Shown: piece after piece, positions 36,501 to 48,298 of the stretch
Layout: each line of letters begins with the position of its first letter
Numbering within the stretch: position 1 is the stretch's first letter
NCBI GenBank assembly: GCA_004123355.1
Contig: SCHM01000002.1
Location: 9,397,569 to 9,461,568, forward strand
DNA from: Amphirosellinia nigrospora
Taxonomy: Eukaryota > Ascomycota > Sordariomycetes > Xylariales > Xylariaceae
Direction: 5' to 3'
DNA length: 64,000 bases
Made by a program: the position numbers and the translations under genes
Notes under the pieces: model-generated
Told to the model about the DNA's origin: nothing
Database searches by the model: none
Seen by the model: the letters and a program-made list of their open reading frames with translations, nothing else

Positions 36501-37947
36501 GAAGTCCATGCCCTATCATCATCGCAGCGGAACAAAACAGTGCGCACTCATCGATGTCGCTTATTCAGCGAGGCCCGATCGCCCACACGCCCGATCAGGC
36601 CCCGATAGACTGGTATAACCCAAAGAGAGCAATCGGGTTACACCCAAAACCCCGACCAATGACGATCCCCTGCCGAGACCGACGGTCTGGCTCGTCCACC
36701 TACAGTGTGTCCTAGCCTATACTGTTCCCATCTTAGTCTCACTCGACCCATATATGATTCATAATCTCAGGGAAGAAAGTACTGTGAAGTCTCCTTCTTG
36801 TAACGCACAACTGACAGGGGAGATTGTGGCAACGGCAATGCGACTGTATCATGGCACGGACGTAGACATGGATACGGCACCGATGTTGTGATGACGAGGA
36901 CTTGAAAGACATCGGGGGCGGAGCGTTTGTCTCTCGACCCAGGATCGTGAGCATGCCACGATAGGACAATGGGACATGTTTAGGTCTCTCTAGGCGTGAT
37001 TTCGGGTTTAGTTGGCTAAAACCCGGCGATCTACATATTGCTTCGGTCTGACTCAGTTGACACGACATATGCGCCTCAGATGGAGATATGATATTAAGTG
37101 GGATGCGGATCTCGGCCGCACGCACATGTGAGATCTCCTCCCCCATTGAATCTGATAACGCTATGCGACGGTTGAGTAATAGGTGAGAGAGAGTATCTTT
37201 GCTCACCGTTGCTAGAGTCATCAAACTGGTTCGTTTATGAGGCTACATATGCACAGTGTTTTCTCGCTGCTAACAGGTTCGGTTGTAACCACCGCTTACC
37301 GCCTATCTCAGATGAAGTAGATGCGGTGTAAGAGCGTTGCTACTGGCCAATTCGTCAGCTAAGCCCGTCGAATCCTGACGTTGCCTGACCTGTGGCAGTT
37401 GAACGTAGATCTTTCACCGTTACTTACGAGCACTTCTAGACACCTTAGACAGCTGAACTTCACTTAGTCTGCTTGTTCTTGGTATCGTGTGTTTGTCAAG
37501 TTACCTCTATAAAGATAAACTTGACCACGCTATCGATGATGCTACCATTCTTCGCCACCAGAGCCCCCAGAGTTCAAGGTTTTGTTTGCCATGAATGATT
37601 CATCAATGTCTCCTCCCAGATAGGACAATCTCAAGCTACAGCTCTCTCTCTGCCCAGCTCTTGAGCGAGAATATGGGCTAATAGATAGACGCACCAAACG
37701 GAATATTTCTATCACGCCATACAATTACCAACCCCTGAAGCCAGCGGTCTGTCTCCCTTAGTTCTTGAAATAATTACGACCTTCTAAAGTCGGACAAGGT
37801 GCCTCTTCAACGGAAACGTGTATACTAATATGCATATCGCGCTATTCTTTCAAACAATTTTTATTTGCCAACTTAACGACGAAAAAAAGGAAAAGTGGCA
37901 TAAGCAACTAAACGCAGCGAGGACGAAGGGAACCAAAATAAAAGAAT
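33527..37947. other. Gene desert, about 4.4 kb
   Basis: No supported gene. Frames reach 161 codons (36739-37224, minus) but have unlikely composition, no family match and overlap others. TACCTACCTAGG occurs near 34671. The first 300 bases should be the 3' end of the regulator gene. Confidence 0.4.
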
Positions 37948-38018
37948 TGCATCAGCCGTGAATCGAACACGGGGCCCATCGATGGCAACGATGGATTTTA
38001 CCACTAAACCACTGATGC
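37948..38018 (-). tRNA. tRNA-Gly(GCC)
   Basis: On the minus strand the 71-nt gene starts GCATCAG and pairs with CTGATGC before a discriminator A. The D-arm holds GGTTTAGTGG, the anticodon arm CCATC-GTTGCCA-CGATGG region shows anticodon GCC, and the T-arm is CCGTG-TTCGATT-CACGG. It has no intron. An intact tRNA such as this shows that the interruption in the tRNA-Lys gene is specific to that gene. Confidence 0.95.
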
Positions 38019-40695
38019 TGATATTCCAGTAAGGATAATGAGTATTCGCACTACGTCATCTCATAACTGTGGATAGACTAGAAGGTCCAGACTTATAGAA
38101 TGCCATCAAATAATGTTGCCATCATTGCGCAGACGTGCAAAACTCCGTGTGATATTGCGATAACTCTCTAATGGTCGTCAGCATCCCTTACAGTCGATTC
38201 TCGATCTGTCGATAGATGACCGAGGAAACCCGTCTGGGAGTGGTAAATAGACCTTTGGTATTCGGAATCAGTGCCAGAGTACTTGGTGGTTACGCGCTGC
38301 GAAACTCCTCTTCACCATGCTGTTGAATGGGATCTGACGAATTGATTAATCCGCATAGTGCTATACGATAGCGCTTCGTTTCTAGATACGCAGGAGATTG
38401 CGCGTTCTCCTGTCCAGGCTAACCAGACGCGAGCGTAATAGCTAATGCTATTCTGACACACAGAGGCTTAAAAGGCGGACCTCTTCAGTCACCTTTGCGT
38501 TGAATGAGCAAGCTTCTGACGCCGTCTCCTTGGCTTTTTACATCTGTAAATGGCCAGCCTTAGTGGTTATGGTGCACTTCTGAAGCTGCGTTTCGTGTCA
38601 CACGAGTTTTATCTCACCATGATGCGTTTTTTTATTTCCAACTCCCGTGTATTCGGTCATGGTCTAAGTTGATACAATCACAAGGCAAGTCGACATATAC
38701 GTAAGACGCAAGGTTAATAATCATACCAACTGGTGGGAGTACGATACGTAATTTCACCATGACTCGGTAACAAAAATACCAGCGACGAGGTTTGGTAGGT
38801 AATCCCTCCTTCGGTTATCTCCTTGTTTGATAATTGCATCACGAGTATCGATATTCTGTTTTCTCTTAGCGTCATGTTGCAGAAGCCTCTCACGCTTCTA
38901 GAACAACCCAAACTACACCCAAATGTTGAGAAATAACTTGGGGCCTTGCATTGCTCAAGGATAATCATCTTACTTGTCAGCATGCTCTGAAGCCATCTAC
39001 GCTATTTGTCTAACCCATGTGTTTAACTTACGTGGCCTTGTCATGGACGTATTTCTTAGAAGAGGCACAAGCCCAGGGGGATGTAGACTATTTGCTGAAT
39101 GAGTCGTTGCATAGAATGTGAAGTAATAAGAGAATGATTCTGCACGGATAACTCGAGGACGTTACCAAGTACAAAATGTCGCTAGCTGTAGAACATCGTC
39201 TTGATTAGTGCTGATGTGAGTCAATCAAACACCAACAGGACCGACACCGCTCAGTTCTTCTAAAGGAGTGACTATTCTTACGAAGGATGGGAACATTCCC
39301 AGCGCAGGCATTATTCAGGAGAGCAACGATCTACTTACTAAGGCATAACTTCGGGCACTATAAACTAGAGAGACTCGCTTTCTTGTAGCGATTTGGAACT
39401 ATACCTCCGACCTACTCTAGTTTTTTGGTCCCAAACACTCTTTCCATTATTCTTGCCTTATTAAAGGATTCTTCCGGCTCTTACATAGCCGCGTTCTTGC
39501 TGCTAAATGTCTGTCGGCGACGTCTGACGGGGAGAAATAGCTGTCGTTATTTCACTAGCTGTTTTCTCACAAGGTCTCTGTTCCACAACTTAACATGATA
39601 TCATGTATACGGTATACGAGTGTGACTCTGTACAACTTTAACTCACCGCTATTCACCTGACCTCCTATAGTACACCGAGACACCGAGGCAGCTATACCAT
39701 AGTGAAGCCGAGGTTGAATTAGGCAAGGAGAAGCGAGGCTATTCGGACGTACAAGTTATAGATCTCGTACTGAACCGAATAGTGGTTAAGACCTTCAGGG
39801 CACTGTGATTGATTATTCTAATTCAACTATCTCTCTCAGCGTTGCTATCAAGCCCCTGAGATGAAATACACACCCTGTTGTCACATCGAGTTTCTACAGT
39901 TGAGTCATATAGACACCGGCGAGAAATCGCTGTATGTTGGCCTGCCACGTCAATTTCCTGTACACGCTCGCTTAAATCTCATATTAATATGGATATTACT
40001 TACATATAAACTGGGCTATGCAATACCACTCATTCTACGTAGTGGCTAGAACGGATGCGGCCCAAGGGTATATTATGACACAAAGGATTAAAGCCAGGAG
40101 ACCCTTCGGTATCAGGTGTCTTACTCCGGAATGTCAGCTACTTGCTGCGAATCAGAAGAGATAACGCTTTCTCATAACTTATAGCCGTCAATTGTTAGAC
40201 CTAGCAATTAGTGCTTTAGCCATAGCCAATGCCGACTTGTTGCTTCCAAGTAGCTCGAGAGGAAACAAGATCAATTGGCCAATCAACATTGCTCCTATTA
40301 AAGGATTAAGGGGCATATTATCCCTGTTTCCAAGTAACTCGACGTCTGCCGCAAAGTGGGCCACAGCAACCCGATTATCGTCAGGCACCACCCCTGAAGA
40401 TATGATAAAACGCACATTCAGCAGGTGCATACGGAAGATGTTATCTCGCCAAGTTGACGTTATAGACGACCAATCAATAGTCCTTGATCAGAGACTAGCC
40501 GTGCAACCATGTTGAGATGATTTTTCCCACACGACCCCGCGCATCAACTTAATCCGACTCCCTGGTCCGCTGGTGATTACATTGCCCATTGACGGCGCCG
40601 GCTCATCAAAAAGCTCGCCGGGGGTTACCACTCACCCGGGTCATATCATACCAGCAAGTTTTGATCTCAGTGGCCGAGATCCGATTACATACACT
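38019..40695. other. Intergenic, upstream of NCS1 permease
   Basis: No gene I can support. A 107-codon plus frame and an 80-codon minus frame overlap at 40188-40515 and neither is recognised. The last part holds the permease promoter; a frame in phase with the permease extends upstream to about 40573 without an ATG before 40696. Confidence 0.4.
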
Positions 40696-42431
40696 ATGAC
40701 AGTTCCACCGCCGACGCAGAGCGATAAGGCAAACCACGCGGTGGTGGGCGATATCGAGAAGGGCGCGATTCACGATGACGTCAAGGACGATTCGATTCTT
40801 TCCTCGGGATTGAAAGCCACGGCCCTCAAATACTTAACGACGGGCTCCGTGGAGCTGCGTGGGGTTTTACCTATACCGCTTGAAGAACGGACGTCCACTC
40901 GATATTCTACTTACGTGAGTTATTTCAGGGGTTGTTTTCTTTCCTCTAGACTACTGCCGATGGGGGAGAACGGATGTCATTCTAGCTATAGAATTTACTC
41001 GGGAGCCGTATACTACTATCCCGAGAATAGACATAAATATCATCATCTAGAAAGAGTCCTGCTGACGTTTAATGCTTGAAGTTCTCAATCTGGTTTTGTA
41101 TGAATGTGAATGTTCTTGCTATCACGTTTGGCATGTTAGGCCCTACGTATGGCCTTGGTCTTCGAGACTGTGCGTTGGTAATCATCTTCTTCTGCATATT
41201 AACGGCGTCGATACCTGCATACCTAGGGACGTTGGGCCCGAAAACCGGTCTGCGGCAGATGATCCAGGCGCGATTCAGCTTTGGGAGATACGTTGTTTCA
41301 GTGCCGGCTATCTTGAACCTGGCTACTCTCACCGGATTCTGCGTTATCACCTGTGTCGTTGGAGGACAGTGCCTCTCAGCTGTGTCCGATGGGTCCGTCA
41401 CCCCAGTTGTCGGAATTGTCATCATCGGGGTCCTGTCCCTCTTGATCGCGTTTTGGGGATACAATGTCCTTCATCAGTACGAGCGCTTCGCGTGGATACC
41501 TGCCGTGATCGCCATCGCCATTACGACAGGAGTCGGCGGCTCACATCTCCATCAGCAAGTCCCGACGGGGGCGGCAACAGCCGGGGGGGTGTTCTCATTT
41601 GGCATGAGCATTGCTTCTTATATGATACCCTTTGCGACACTGGCGTCTGATTTCACGACATATCTGAACCCCCAATTCCCAAGGTACGTCACTCCCACAA
41701 GCATACACGCCCTCCTCTGATGCTAACTCGATATTAGTTGGAAGCTTTTCCTAATCGGCTTCGCCGGCCTCGTCCTCCCGACCGTTCCGCTCATGGTGCT
41801 AGGAGCTGCCATTCAAGGCGCACTGCTGAACGTGCCCGCCTGGAACGAGGGCTACGAGACGAACTCCGTCGGCGGAGTCCTGGCGGCCATGCTATTGCCG
41901 AGCGGCGGCTTCGGTAAGTTCGTAGTCGTCGTCCTTTCCCTCTCGCTGCTGGGCAACAACGCGGCCACGATGTACTCCATAACGCTCAACTTCCAAATCC
42001 TGGTGCCTCAGCTCGTGCGCGTTCCGCGATACGTCTTCTCCATCGTCATAACGGCCATCTTGATACCCGTCTCGATCAAGGCTGCGGCGGGCTTCTTCCA
42101 GAACCTCCAGAACTTCATCGCCCTGATCGCGTATTGGTCGGCAGCTTTCGTCGCCGTCCTGCTCACCGAACATGTGGTTTTCAGAAGGGGCCGCTACGCC
42201 ACGTATAGCCATGATGCTTGGAATTCGGCGTCGTTGCTGCCCTGGGGAGCCGCCGCCTTGACTGCGTCTGTGCTTAGCTTTGCTTTGGTGATCCCGAGTA
42301 TAGCTCAAGTATGGTTTACGGGACCTATAGCGAAAAGGACGGGGGATATCGGGTTCGAGCTGGCTTTTGTAACGACCGGAATTCTCTATTTGCCACTCAG
42401 GGCCTTGGAAAAGCGAGTATGTGGGCGTTGA
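40696..42431 (+). CDS. NCS1 nucleobase permease (purine-cytosine permease type)
   Basis: Plasma-membrane symporter of the NCS1 family, most like fungal purine/cytosine permeases (Fcy2/FcyB) or vitamin B6 carriers. Exons 40696-40914, 41082-41683 and 41738-42431 give about 504 residues with all phases consistent. After a charged cytosolic N-terminus (ERRT-type LEERTSTRY), membrane segments follow with FSIWFCMNVNVLAITFGMLG, GPKTGLRQMIQARFSFGRY (a conserved NCS1 loop), NLATLTGFC, SFGMSIASYMIP and LLGNNAATMYS. The frame is intact. The substrate cannot be decided from sequence. The neighbour at 42982-44997 is also a transporter, placed tail to tail. ATG 40696 is chosen as the first Met; upstream sequence stays open but lacks an ATG. 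Confidence 0.88.
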
Positions 42432-42981
42432 CGTCTAGCTGCATTGTACGGTAGTCGCTTGAAGGTGTCATGTATTTTGCTATTATATATTATCGGGAAT
42501 GGGCTAGCGTTGCGGTAGCACTCAAAGTTTACGTTGGCTCGCAACGTGGAATCTCTCTTGGCTTACTGGATGCTGGGAAATGCAGGTGAGTTGATATCCT
42601 CAGCAAGTCAGGTATACTTATTGTAAGTATACTCGCCATATGACGAAATATTGTTCGATACAGTGGTAATCTAATGCCAGGCCACTTCAATACTGGGTAT
42701 TAATAAAGTCAACAAGTTGAAGTAAGACATTTTCTCTACCTGATAATCCTCTAAATTTATACATTTTGCCATTTATGGTGTGGCTGATAGAAGTATTTTA
42801 CTAGAACACAAGACATTCGTAGAGACAGACTAAGGGTATTTCCCCTGCTGGTGTTTATGGAGCTGGCCTTAATATCTGTTGCAATAAATCTACCCAGGTC
42901 CATCTGATATGATAAATGTATTCAAATCACCGTCATAACTCGTGGCTGACTGTTCAGGGCCGTATCAAGGAAGATCCTCCA
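42432..42981. terminator. Convergent 3' region with perfect hairpin
   Basis: 550 bp between the 3' ends of two transporters. It contains GTATACTTA-TTG-TAAGTATAC (42612-42632), a perfect 9-bp stem with a 3-nt loop. It may help separate the two converging transcripts; that is inference. Confidence 0.5.
42612..42632. repeat. Perfect short hairpin
   Basis: Stem GTATACTTA/TAAGTATAC with loop TTG, near the middle of the spacer between converging permease genes. Confidence 0.8.
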
Positions 42982-44997
42982 TTACGTAGATGAAGCCTTG
43001 CTCGTGGAGCCACTTTCCACATCAAGTTGCTTCTCTCGAGACACCTCAACACCTTCAATGCTGCCGTGGTGCATGTGGTGCTGATACAATGAGTTAGTTG
43101 CTTTCATCCTTTGGGACGCCGGAACATTACTTACCGCAATATTAATCTTGGGACCCTTAAACCATTTGTGTGCATCGACAAAGAACCAAATTATAACAAA
43201 TAACAGTGGTGCTCCCTAGCCGCAGCATGTCATCATTAGTACACGAAAACTCCAGTTGAAGGGCCAGGGGCCACTACTATACGTCATAGTCATAAGGATT
43301 TGGTGGTAAGACTCACATAAACTAAAGCCGTCCAATTCATGTTTAGAGGGGTGAGATTCGCACCATTTTTCTGGGGGAAATTGAAGAATGGTACGATGAC
43401 GACGACAAAAGCGCACCCAAGAGCACCAATGGGCATGCTGAACGCACCAAGGTGCCACGGTCCTCTCCGGAAATTATTTCGCACAAATGCGATCTTAATA
43501 AAGATAGGGATGGAGAAAGCAACGAAGGCAGCAATCGCTCCAATGCTAAAGATGGCGCTGATCGCGGTGCCACCGAAGATCAACAGCAGCAATAGAATGC
43601 CGATAGTCGTATTGAACCATACTGCGTTGACGGGTGTCAATGTGTGCTTGTTGACACGCTTCAAAGGTTTACTGAGAGGCCCAAAGCAATCGTCTCTAGC
43701 GTACGCAAAACAAACTCGCGACGCTGCCACCATGCACCCCTGTCCCATGGAGAAAGCGCAGACAATCGTAAGCGAGAGCACAACGAGCGCGGCTTTCTGG
43801 GGTAGCACTTGGACAAGATATGCGGCCCATGGCTGCCCAAGGGGTGTATTGATTACAGCGTCGATGTCGGTAATAGTATATGCGATCAAAGTGTTTAGGA
43901 CAAAACCAAAAACGGACCCTGATGCGGCTGTCATGATGATGGCACGGGGAGAAGCGACCGAGGCATTGGAGCACTCTTCGGCAAGATGGAATGGCGCATC
44001 GTACCCGCTCATGGTCCAACAGATGGACAGAAACGACATCAAAACTGCAACTCCATCCGGCCAGTCTGTGAAATTTTCAATACTCCAAGCCACGCTGCTG
44101 GGTTGGAACTTGGGTACGTTGTGCGTCGCCGTTGGAATGATGATGATTGTAGCAATGAGTGCTAGGATGTTAATGGTGGTGCCGACAGAGTTGAAATGTG
44201 CGATCCATAACGTCGGCATGCTGCTAATGCAGGCGTGAAGTATCATAAGAAAGCTAGTGAGGAGGAAGGTCTGGTATGAAGTTGGTGTGTAACTGGGATT
44301 GACGATACTCGCTGCCGCTAGTATCATTGAGGCTAATATATGTTGTCAATCGTATTATTCTCGTCGTACTCGAGGTCCAATAGTGCTTCACTTACCACCT
44401 CCCCAGTTAACACTGGGAGCACCGGTGACTTGGACGAACCAGTTCGACCATCCCGTTACCCAAGCAGCTAAGGGGCCATATTTCGGTCCGGCAAGAACGG
44501 CTGCGGAGTAATAGAGTCCGCCGGAGGTGGGCATACTGCTAGCTAACTCGGCCATTGATGCGGCAATCTACATAATGTTAAACACAGATTCTCGTGCGAA
44601 GTGATGCGGCCTAGCCATGATGACTTACACAGAGGATAAAAACGACGGACACCAGCCATCCCCACGTATTCGCAGCAGGTCCCGCTATCCACCCATTATA
44701 TCAGTCATGATCCTTTATCCAATGCTTTTACTCTCACTGCTTACCGTAGCCTATGCCGTACCACATCGTAGTGGCAACGCTGGGTAAGAGTCCCATGACA
44801 GCAAAACTGACAGCAAACGACGTCCACGCCGAGAACTCGCGCTTGAACTCTTGCTTATAACCTAGAGCAGCCAGGCCCGCTTCATCGCCCGACATGTCGG
44901 TGAGGTGGTCCGGTGTGTCGCCGTCGGCGAACACTGTTGTGACATGCTGCGCAGCGTCGCTGGGACGGCCGCCACCCCCATCGTGACTAACAGACAT
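42982..44997 (-). CDS. APC-family permease, GABA/choline type
   Basis: Amino-acid/polyamine/choline permease of the plasma membrane, closest in pattern to fungal GABA (GabA/Uga4) and choline (Hnm1) permeases. Six exons on the minus strand: 44997-44745, 44684-44629, 44567-44396, 44332-43317, 43215-43135 and 43080-42982; 558 residues, all phases correct and no frameshift. Family blocks are FSAWTSFAVSFAVMGLLPS, MAELASSMPTSGGLYY, WVTGWSNWFVQVTGAPS, SGYDAPFHLAEE, and the end HKWFKGPKINI. About twelve hydrophobic segments are evident. The substrate cannot be fixed from sequence. It shares its 3' side with an NCS1 permease, so the pair may serve nitrogen-source uptake, but coregulation is not shown. 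Confidence 0.92.
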
Positions 44998-47900
44998 CTG
45001 GAGTTCTTGACTGCTATGACTCGGGGTCGCCTAGTGAACGGGGGATATCGCGCGGCACTAATACAGCACAGGATTAAAGAGCATTCAAATCTACTCGATT
45101 CGCCGTCTTTTTTGAATCCAGCGGCGCAGCGTATGGTGTATTTCGCCGGAGCCTGATATCGTCGCTCAAAGGGAATTAAAACGAAGGCAACATTGTTCCG
45201 AGCATCGAGTGGGCGCCACCGCCATCATATAGCCAGCTACTGCGACTACGGTATTGGCCGCCTGCTCGAAAGTCTGTAGCGCAAGAACTCTTGCAGATCG
45301 AGGGACATAACTGACAAGGGTTCTATCTCTGGTGATACGACCTTCGGCGCATATCACTGCAGCGCAATACGCTTTGTAGCTAGTGTACGTACCCTGAGTT
45401 GATCCTGAGCTCATCTGACCTGGGCCAGTCTCTCAACGTCTTATCTCTTCCCGACTCTAGTCCGGCGGCACTTGTCCGGTCTTGGCGATTTGCATTAGGG
45501 GTCGAGATACCGCAAATTGCAACTTACCAGGGATTAATACAACTTGTTCCTAGTCCTAGAAGAGCCCGAATTGCGAAGTTCATCGAGCATATACTTCGTT
45601 ATCGTCGAACCAATCGCCCTCTATCATATGAAACATATGTCATGACGCACTTCATGTTCTGCATTGTTCTAGAACTTGTTGTGGCGGGGAGATTATTGCC
45701 GGAGTGGGAGAATCATTGCTTTACAAGACAGTAGGTATCTGGTACTTGGGCTTACCTTAGGGTTACATGCACAACCCAGGCGGCCTATTAGAACAGGTTA
45801 GAACAAGCTATTAAACCTGTGGGTTATCTTCAACCAACTGCACTCCCATGATGCAACCAACCAATGAGACTGTTGAATATACCCCCGCATTTTCGACTTT
45901 CTACTGTAAGTATGTGTTGAATACAGTAATAAGCCCTGCTGCAGAATATAGTGTAGCTTGTAACAGAGCGTACCGCTGAATCTGATGCACAGTCGGACAG
46001 TAGTATCATTGCGATTGAGTTGTGGTAGTAGGTCGTTGATTGTAATTCTTAGTTGATATAAGTTTGGGTTTCGGGCTTGGCAAAGTATAACGAAGCTGTG
46101 AGACTAATGTATTGGTAGGTATTGCGCAACATGTGCCTGTATTCTAATTCATGACGAGGTGTTTGCCCGAACGCACCAACGATCCTTAGCGCCTGGCGTA
46201 CCTACTTAAGTGTGTCGTCAGACGCTGCGGACTAGGTCTGCTTCGGCCTGTACTTGCCTTTTGCGTCCTCTAGTAGCATCACTTCTTACCTAAGGTATTT
46301 TCTTGCTCGTACGTTTTGGCTGCCGGCTACCCGGCCACCGCGGCTACCAGCCCTCGGTCCTTGAGTAACACGACGCGTCAGCCGATCGGACGGACCAGGT
46401 AGGCGCCTCTGCTGTCGTTAAACTATCTGCCGGCTGTAATGTGGCTTGGCAATGTGTCCTAGGGCCGGCGGAAAGTCCTGGGGTAATACCTAAGTTATGA
46501 GCTAACATAACCACACAACCCGAGACCAGTGGCTGCTTATATATATGGTATCTCAATTCAGGTTGCGATATATAATACCAGGGCAAAGCTACATACATAT
46601 GTATATAGCCGCGAACTTCCTGGTAACTCTGCTCATACCTCGGTGGGTGACTGGTTTTGGTATGTATGACATCCCTATGAGCAACTCTTACAAGCGAGCC
46701 ATTCAGAGTAGGTCTTTGTCTTATAAATACTTACCTATCCAACCTCACACGAACTACCTTAGCTTCTACTTGTGGATAGTCTGTCAATACACTAACTAGC
46801 TAATACTTGTGTAGTGTGGTGTTGTTGATCGGTGGTCGCTTGCTGGACGCTAATGGATCTCAAAGTCTCACTCTCACTCCCCCTCCCCCCTTTTTAAATT
46901 TTGAATGGGTTTATCCGTAGTTCATCTACTATAGTGAGTATAAAGACCTATTGACACTATTGCCGCAAGTCTGTTGGCTAGGTTTTTTTTCTTTCGGACT
47001 GACTGTTAAGCTCTTGTTAACCCTAGATGCGGTATTGACTTAACGTACGTAAGTTGAAATGTCTGTCTTGTACTTGCGCCGAGTTTAACTAGGTGGCTAA
47101 TGAGAAGAGAAGCCGTGAACTTGCCTCGCCGACAAAGACATAGTCGCCGTGCTACTCACTACTTGCTTCTTGTATTGGTAGGCAAAAGCGACGAGCGCCA
47201 AAGTGTCCGTGTTCAGGAACTCTCGAGTGTTCGTGATTATGTAACCTTATGTAGACGTTTACAATTAATTTTGCGGCACGAGCTCTCCGGGTCAGAAGTT
47301 GAAGTCATAACAACTCTTGTAAACAATGCCGCGTGATATAGTAATACTACTGTCTAAAAAGACAGGGTTTCCTCAGACATAAGCATATTTCTATAGGAGA
47401 CTGAAGCAAGGTTCCAGTTCGTTGGGTTTTATATTACGTCGCGATCACCTGTCATTGCAGCGTAGGCCTCGGGACTAAGTTTGGTTGGTATATTCTTCGT
47501 TGCCAGAATGACGCATGACGCAGATCCAGTCATCCCTATTCGGACTGGTACATGTACTAGGACCTCGAGCGCCTGGCTTGCTGCCTACCCCAAAAGGGGT
47601 GATGCCGAGACTGCATCAAGGGGCTGCAGTGATACTCAAAAGGACACCTGTTTTCGAGGCTGCTGTCAATCTTCCAATTAATGAGTTAAGGTGCTATCGA
47701 GTGTTATCTTTTCAGGTACGGCGCATCTCCCATCGACATTTGAGCTGAACTATTTTATGTTTTATCATCGCTTTTTTGCGCTACGGTGCTGGCAATGTTA
47801 TAGATCCACGCTAAAACAGAAGATAGGCGGATGGAGTGGAGCCGATCCCTGGGCCAGGAACCTATTACCGATCAGTACTTAGAGTAGCGCAACAGCCTCA

Positions 47901-48298
47901 GGCCTTCAGGCAGCCTAACCTGGGTGCTACCGAGTTGAAGGGCTGTGGCCCACCAAAGCCACCCGACTGGGTTGACGTGCCAGCTTTAATGTTGTCATTT
48001 CCTGTACCAATTTATGATAGTGGTGTAATTTTCTCTCCTTTCGAGGCATGGCACCGGCATAATTCCTTGCCCTCGAATTCCAAATGCTAAACTACTGCCC
48101 ACCTACACAACGCGACAAAATAACAACATCGTCATCCTCATCGCCACTGCCACACGACCAACATTGACATCGACATAATACAAACGGCCACACGCTGCTC
48201 CTTACCCTAGGTCTCTCTACATCACCATTCGGCCAGATCCGGCCAACCCGTCCTGTTCTTCCCGCCGGGTGCATCGCGAGCCCTCGACGTCGGTCGCA
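44998..48298. other. Gene-poor region between permease and EFR3
   Basis: Divergent upstream region of about 3.3 kb. Frames of up to 111 codons (45399-45734, plus, no early ATG) are not recognised. No tRNA or repeat family is seen. The last 200 bases, C/A-rich, are the EFR3 leader. Confidence 0.4.

Noticed and set aside
36739-37224. 161-codon minus-strand frame in the gene desert
   Set aside because: It has an unlikely composition and no motif. A frame of this length can occur by chance in balanced-GC DNA.
40188-40515. Overlapping frames of 107 (plus) and 80 (minus) codons upstream of the NCS1 permease
   Set aside because: Neither strand resembles a family I know, and there is no intron or start-site support.
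45399-45734. 111-codon plus-strand frame
   Set aside because: It begins without an ATG, has no recognised motif and stands alone.
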